Of a stretch of DNA of 64,000 nucleotides, positions 61,232 to 64,000 are shown in pieces. The notes beneath the pieces were generated by a model. That model saw nothing but the letters and a program-made list of their open reading frames with translations. It was not told where the DNA came from and did no database searches. The stretch covers positions 5,211,001 through 5,275,000 of the forward strand of contig NZ_CP117709.1 in the NCBI RefSeq assembly GCF_028622875.1, given 5' to 3'. Both the position numbers and the translations under genes were made by a program. The stretch's first letter is position 1, and every line of letters starts with the position of its first letter. This DNA comes from Streptomyces sp. MMBL 11-1. GTDB taxonomy: Bacteria > Actinomycetota > Actinomycetes > Streptomycetales > Streptomycetaceae.

Positions 61232-62263
61232 ATGCCGGACGATGTCTCCCCTGCGCCGAACCGCAGCGGGGCGGCGGCTCAGCGCCCCGCCCCCCAGCGC
61301 ACGTCGTCGCACCCGCTCCCCCCGGCCCTCGGTCCCGCCGGACAGCCCGGACACGAGCGTTCTGCGATACAGCACCCGGCCGCGCCGACGCCGTATCCCC
61401 CCTTCGGAGAGCCCGCTGCGCCCCCCTTCCCGTCAGCTCCCGCGGCTCCCGAACCGGCCCGGCTCCGGGTGGTGGTCGCGGACGACAACCCGGTGGTCCG
61501 GGCGGGCCTGGGTGCCCTGCTGTCGGGCCGGGCCGACATCCGGGTCGCGGCGGAGGCGGCGGACGGCCGCGAGGCCTACGAGAAGACGCTCCAGCACCGC
61601 CCCGACGTGGTTCTGCTCGACGTCCGTATGCCCGGCGTGGACGGTATCTCGGCCCTGCCGCACCTGGTCGGCATCGCGCCCGTGCTGATGCTGACGTACA
61701 GCCGTGAGAGCGAGATCGTCCACGAGGCGCTGCGCCTGGGCGCGGGCGGCTACCTGGTGCACGGCGAGTTCACCGCGGACCAACTGGTCCGGGCGGTACG
61801 CGACACGAAGGACGGCCGCGCACACTTCACCGCCACGGCGGCCGACGCCCTGCTGGCCCACATGCGCACGGGATCGTCCCCGCCCCGGGGCGCCCTGCCC
61901 GACGGGCTCGGATCGGCGCCGAGGACAGCGCCCGTACCCGTGCAGGCACCGCAACGCACCCGCGAAAATTCGGAAAGCCTTTCGCAACTGCAACCTTCTG
62001 TGGGACAGTCTTCTGTGTCCGGGGGGTCGGCTTCTACTCCCAACCGGCAGCAGTACGGGCTGAGTTCGCGGGAGGTGGAGGTCATGGACCTGATTGCGTC
62101 CGGAATGAGTAATCAGCAGATCGCCGCGACCTGTTTCATCAGTGAGAAGACGGTCAAGAACCACATCAACCGCATCTTCACGAAGCTCCACAGCGCCACC
62201 CGCAGCGAGGCGATCGCCCACTGGCTCGGCACCGCGCCCCGGTCGTCCGGGTGGCAGCCATGA
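61232..62263 (+). CDS. LuxR/NarL-type response regulator in the Tad locus
   Basis: 343 residues from ATG 61232, behind GAGAGGAGG. The first 80 residues are Pro/Ala-rich and disordered (PLPPALGPAGQPGHERSAIQ). The receiver domain has RLRVVVADDNPVVRAGLGAL (acidic pair) and the phospho-Asp in PDVVLLDVRMPGVDGISALP. A Ser/Gln-rich linker precedes the LuxR helix-turn-helix (GLSSREVEVMDLIASGMSNQ, FISEKTVKNHINRIFTKLHS). The codon use in the linker (61970-62050) is locally less GC-rich. The likely target is the flp pilin promoter just downstream or the cpaB promoter. Confidence 0.9.
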   Translation: MPDDVSPAPNRSGAAAQRPAPQRTSSHPLPPALGPAGQPGHERSAIQHPAAPTPYPPFGEPAAPPFPSAPAAPEPARLRVVVADDNPVVRAGLGALLSGRADIRVAAEAADGREAYEKTLQHRPDVVLLDVRMPGVDGISALPHLVGIAPVLMLTYSRESEIVHEALRLGAGGYLVHGEFTADQLVRAVRDTKDGRAHFTATAADALLAHMRTGSSPPRGALPDGLGSAPRTAPVPVQAPQRTRENSESLSQLQPSVGQSSVSGGSASTPNRQQYGLSSREVEVMDLIASGMSNQQIAATCFISEKTVKNHINRIFTKLHSATRSEAIAHWLGTAPRSSGWQP

Positions 62264-62467
62264 CCGATCGATCGCGCAACGAGGTGAACCGGAACGCCTT
62301 TTGGGCCCGGGAATGGGCCCACGGGCCCTCTGGGCGAGCGATAATTCCCCCCTATGTTTCTCACGTCGCCGACGGCACCGGCCAGGAGGAAGCCGGTACC
62401 GAGGACGGCACCGCAGGAACGTGCGAGTCGGCCGGCAACCGGTCGGCCGAACCCGGAGGGGAACACC

Positions 62468-62698
62468 ATGTCGGACATCACCCTGAAGACCGTCATCCGC
62501 GTCAACGGCTGGGCCAACACCGCCGTGAGCAGCATCCAGAAGCGCTACGCGGCGAAGGACCGGGGGCAGACAGCGTTCGAGTATCTGGGCATCATCCTGG
62601 TGGTTGTGGCGATCATCGGTGCGATTGCGGCAGCCGGGATCGGCGGGAACATCTCGGAGCGCATCGACGGACTGGTGACCGCCATCACCTCTGGCTGA
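62468..62698 (+). CDS. flp: Flp/Fap-type major pilin
   Basis: 76 residues. KDRGQTAFEYLGIILVVVAI holds the Flp processing site (Gly before Q-T-A-F-E-Y, with the essential Glu5) and the hydrophobic polymerisation helix, which continues through IGAIAAAGIGGNI. The tail after the helix is very short (SERIDGLVTAITSG), typical for Flp pilins. The ATG at 62468 has GGAGGGG upstream. It is separated from the regulator by 204 bp, so it may have its own strong promoter, expected for the most abundant subunit. Confidence 0.85.
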   Translation: MSDITLKTVIRVNGWANTAVSSIQKRYAAKDRGQTAFEYLGIILVVVAIIGAIAAAGIGGNISERIDGLVTAITSG

Positions 62699-63315
62699 TG
62701 CGTACACGTTCACGCGGCGACGCAGGGCAGGCCTTCCCCATCTACATCGTGATGGTGGCGGGCCTGCTCTTCCTTGCGTTGGCCTTCTTTGCTGTAGGCA
62801 AGGCCTCGGCCTTGCGCAACGGTTCCCAGGGAGCGGCGGACGCCGCCGCGCTGGCTGCCGCGCATAAGGCGCGTGCCAACTTCGGGCCCGGATTCCTCGG
62901 CTCGCTGCCCGGCAACGCGCTGGATGCCTTCCTCATCGCGCCTTTCGCCCCGCCCTGCGCCGAGGCGCAGAGGCTTGCCGAGGCCAATGACGCGAAGAGG
63001 GAGCTCTGCTATCCGACCCCCGGATACCTGCGCGACAAGATCACGGTCGAGGTCGAGGGACACGAATCGGTGGACTCGCCGGTGCTCCCCGGTTCACAGA
63101 ACAAGAAGGCCAAGGCCAAGGCCACCGCGCTCATCGAGTTCCGCTGCCCCAACCCGATAGTCATCGACGCCAACAGTGACGGCTCCCCTGAGGCATTCAT
63201 CTTCACGTGCAGGAGCGGCGATGTCATCAAGATCGCGACGGCCGAGATCGGTCGGCCCGGGCTGTGGGAGAGCGTGGGCAGAACTCTCTTCGACGTGCGG
63301 TTGGTCGACCAGTGA
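62698..63315 (+). CDS. TadG/Rv3660-like pilus-associated membrane protein
   Basis: 205 residues, starting in the flp stop codon (TGATG). Its N-terminus GDAGQAFPIYIVMVAGLLFL is a TadE/TadG-type anchor: GQAFP followed by one helix. ASALRNGSQGAADAAALAAA is the conserved helix after the anchor of putative Flp pilus-assembly TadG-like proteins. The outer domain contains three cysteines and ends near the RLVDQ terminus. No VWA MIDAS is present, so it is the short TadG-like form of actinobacteria. Confidence 0.75.
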   Translation: MRTRSRGDAGQAFPIYIVMVAGLLFLALAFFAVGKASALRNGSQGAADAAALAAAHKARANFGPGFLGSLPGNALDAFLIAPFAPPCAEAQRLAEANDAKRELCYPTPGYLRDKITVEVEGHESVDSPVLPGSQNKKAKAKATALIEFRCPNPIVIDANSDGSPEAFIFTCRSGDVIKIATAEIGRPGLWESVGRTLFDVRLVDQ

Positions 63316-63349
63316 CAGCGAAGCGAACGACAAGTAGAGGAATCGGACC

Positions 63350-63967
63350 ATGAGCATGCGGCGGACCACGACGACCAGAAGGGCGATGGCGGCTGTCTCC
63401 GTGACTGCTGCTCTTGCCCTCGCGCTCGCCGGCTGCGGCGATGGCGGAGGCGAGGAGCCCGGCAACGAGGGCTCCAGCGCACCGTCCGCCCCGGCCAGCC
63501 CCTCTGCGGAGGACAAGGGCGAACCACAGCAGGAGGACACGGCTGCGGGCGAGAACGTGGACCCGGACGTGAAGCTCGCGGAAGCCCGGGGGATGGGTGG
63601 GCTCGTCCTGGTGATCAACGAGGCCAAGCGGGACTCGGGCGGATTCCTCACCGTTCAGGGGGAAGTCACCAATGAGGGGGACCAGGCACGGATCACCACG
63701 GCGTGGTCCGGGTCCGAGGTGAACCTGGTGAACAAGAACCCCAACTCCGTCGCCGGTGCGACTCTCGTGGACAAGGTGGGGAAGAAGCGCTACTACGTGC
63801 TCCGTGACACGGACTCCCGCTGCCTGTGCACCACGGCGATCTCATCCCTCGCGCCGGGCAAGTCGGCGCCGATCTTCATGCAGTTCCCCGCCCCGCCGCA
63901 GACCACCACCGAGGTCGACTTCACCCTCCCGACCTTCGCCACCACCTCGCTGAAGATTTCTGGGTGA
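63350..63967 (+). CDS. lipoprotein of the Tad locus
   Basis: 205 residues. A signal peptide with lipobox LAGC (AVSVTAALALALAGC, Cys at about residue 29) is followed by a Ser/Pro/Glu-rich tether and a beta-sandwich-like domain (GGLVLVINEAKRDSGGFLTV, EVTNEGDQARITTAWSGSEV, KKRYYVLRDTDSRCLCTTAI). It resembles the NEAT-less DUF4352-like extracellular domains. The two cysteines in SRCLCTT could form a vicinal disulfide. Its gene follows the TadG-like gene by 34 bp and overlaps the next start. Confidence 0.75.
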   Translation: MSMRRTTTTRRAMAAVSVTAALALALAGCGDGGGEEPGNEGSSAPSAPASPSAEDKGEPQQEDTAAGENVDPDVKLAEARGMGGLVLVINEAKRDSGGFLTVQGEVTNEGDQARITTAWSGSEVNLVNKNPNSVAGATLVDKVGKKRYYVLRDTDSRCLCTTAISSLAPGKSAPIFMQFPAPPQTTTEVDFTLPTFATTSLKISG

Positions 63968-64000
63968 GTGCGGCCATGAAGACCACCAAGCGCCCCCGGG
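63964..64000 (+). CDS. start of a further Tad-locus gene, cut by the window end
   Basis: GTG 63964 overlaps the lipoprotein stop (GTGA) and the frame reads VSAAMKTTKRPR; ATG 63976 is the other candidate. Only 12 codons are visible, a basic start fitting a signal peptide. Product unknown. Confidence 0.5.
   Translation, partial: MSAAMKTTKRPR

Noticed and set aside
1..64000. tRNA or rRNA genes
   Set aside because: No T-arm GGTTCGAATCC-type block with matching acceptor stem, and no rRNA-like sequence, was recognised by eye; a covariance-model scan would settle it.

Overview
The window is high-GC actinobacterial chromosome, almost certainly Streptomyces. GTG/TTG starts, AAGGAGG-type ribosome sites, strong third-position G/C bias, mycothiol S-conjugate amidase (mca), a DrrAB-type exporter, a dre-like DasR site before a chitinase and an actinobacterial Tad pilus locus all point there. 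About 58 kb reads as ordinary core chromosome. One segment of about 5.5 kb (17371-22879) is accessory DNA, with visibly lower GC over roughly 18.7-21.3 kb.

Layout. 1-12.3 kb: MFS transporter with an internal frameshift, TPR-like membrane protein, cystathionine gamma-synthase, DUF1059 protein, ECF-like sigma factor with a coupled membrane protein, MarR regulator, threonine dehydratase, DrrA/DrrB ABC exporter, DUF899 protein, GreA, DUF4307 protein, Mca and a small membrane protein. 12.5-17.0 kb: a 1073-residue STAND ATPase with TPRs and a DUF4190/septum-formation-type protein. 17.2-22.9 kb: an insertion inside a DUF255 thioredoxin-domain gene. The old 5' end is left as a fragment at the left edge, and the element supplies a synonymously diverged replacement 5' end at the right edge. 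It carries a decayed IS5-family element, a ParB-N-like gene, a two-gene TIR-domain/membrane-protein cassette and a Uma2-family nuclease-fold gene; I found no integrase. 22.7-27.5 kb: rebuilt DUF255 gene, hemolysin III family protein, GTP-dependent PEP carboxykinase. 27.8-32.9 kb: a four-gene operon of a solute-binding-like protein, a TelA protein, a lipoprotein fusing a solute-binding domain to a VWA domain, and a membrane protein. 33-40.7 kb: aminotransferase, arylamine N-acetyltransferase, NADP oxidoreductase/HxlR pair, secreted trypsin-like protease, and a TetR/siderophore-interacting-protein pair with two palindromic operators between them.

40.8-49.6 kb: a catabolic cluster of amidohydrolase (N-acyl-D-amino-acid deacylase family), fold-III PLP D-amino-acid dehydratase, KDG-type sugar kinase, IclR regulator, RidA and GntP-family permease, followed by an NRAMP-family transporter. 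The gene set fits uptake, deacylation, deamination and phosphorylation of an amino sugar acid such as D-glucosaminate better than plain D-serine use; this is an inference. 49.6-51.7 kb: secreted GH18 chitinase under a dre-like promoter. 52.1-64.0 kb: Tad/Flp pilus locus: zinc-ribbon protein, cpaB, tadZ/cpaE, two tadE-like genes, tadA/cpaF, tadB, tadC, histidine kinase/response regulator pair, Flp pilin, TadG-like protein, lipoprotein and the start of a further gene.

Seven strong inverted repeats that look like terminators, several candidate operators and several tandem intergenic repeats are annotated. I saw no rRNA, CRISPR array or replication origin, and recognised no tRNA gene.
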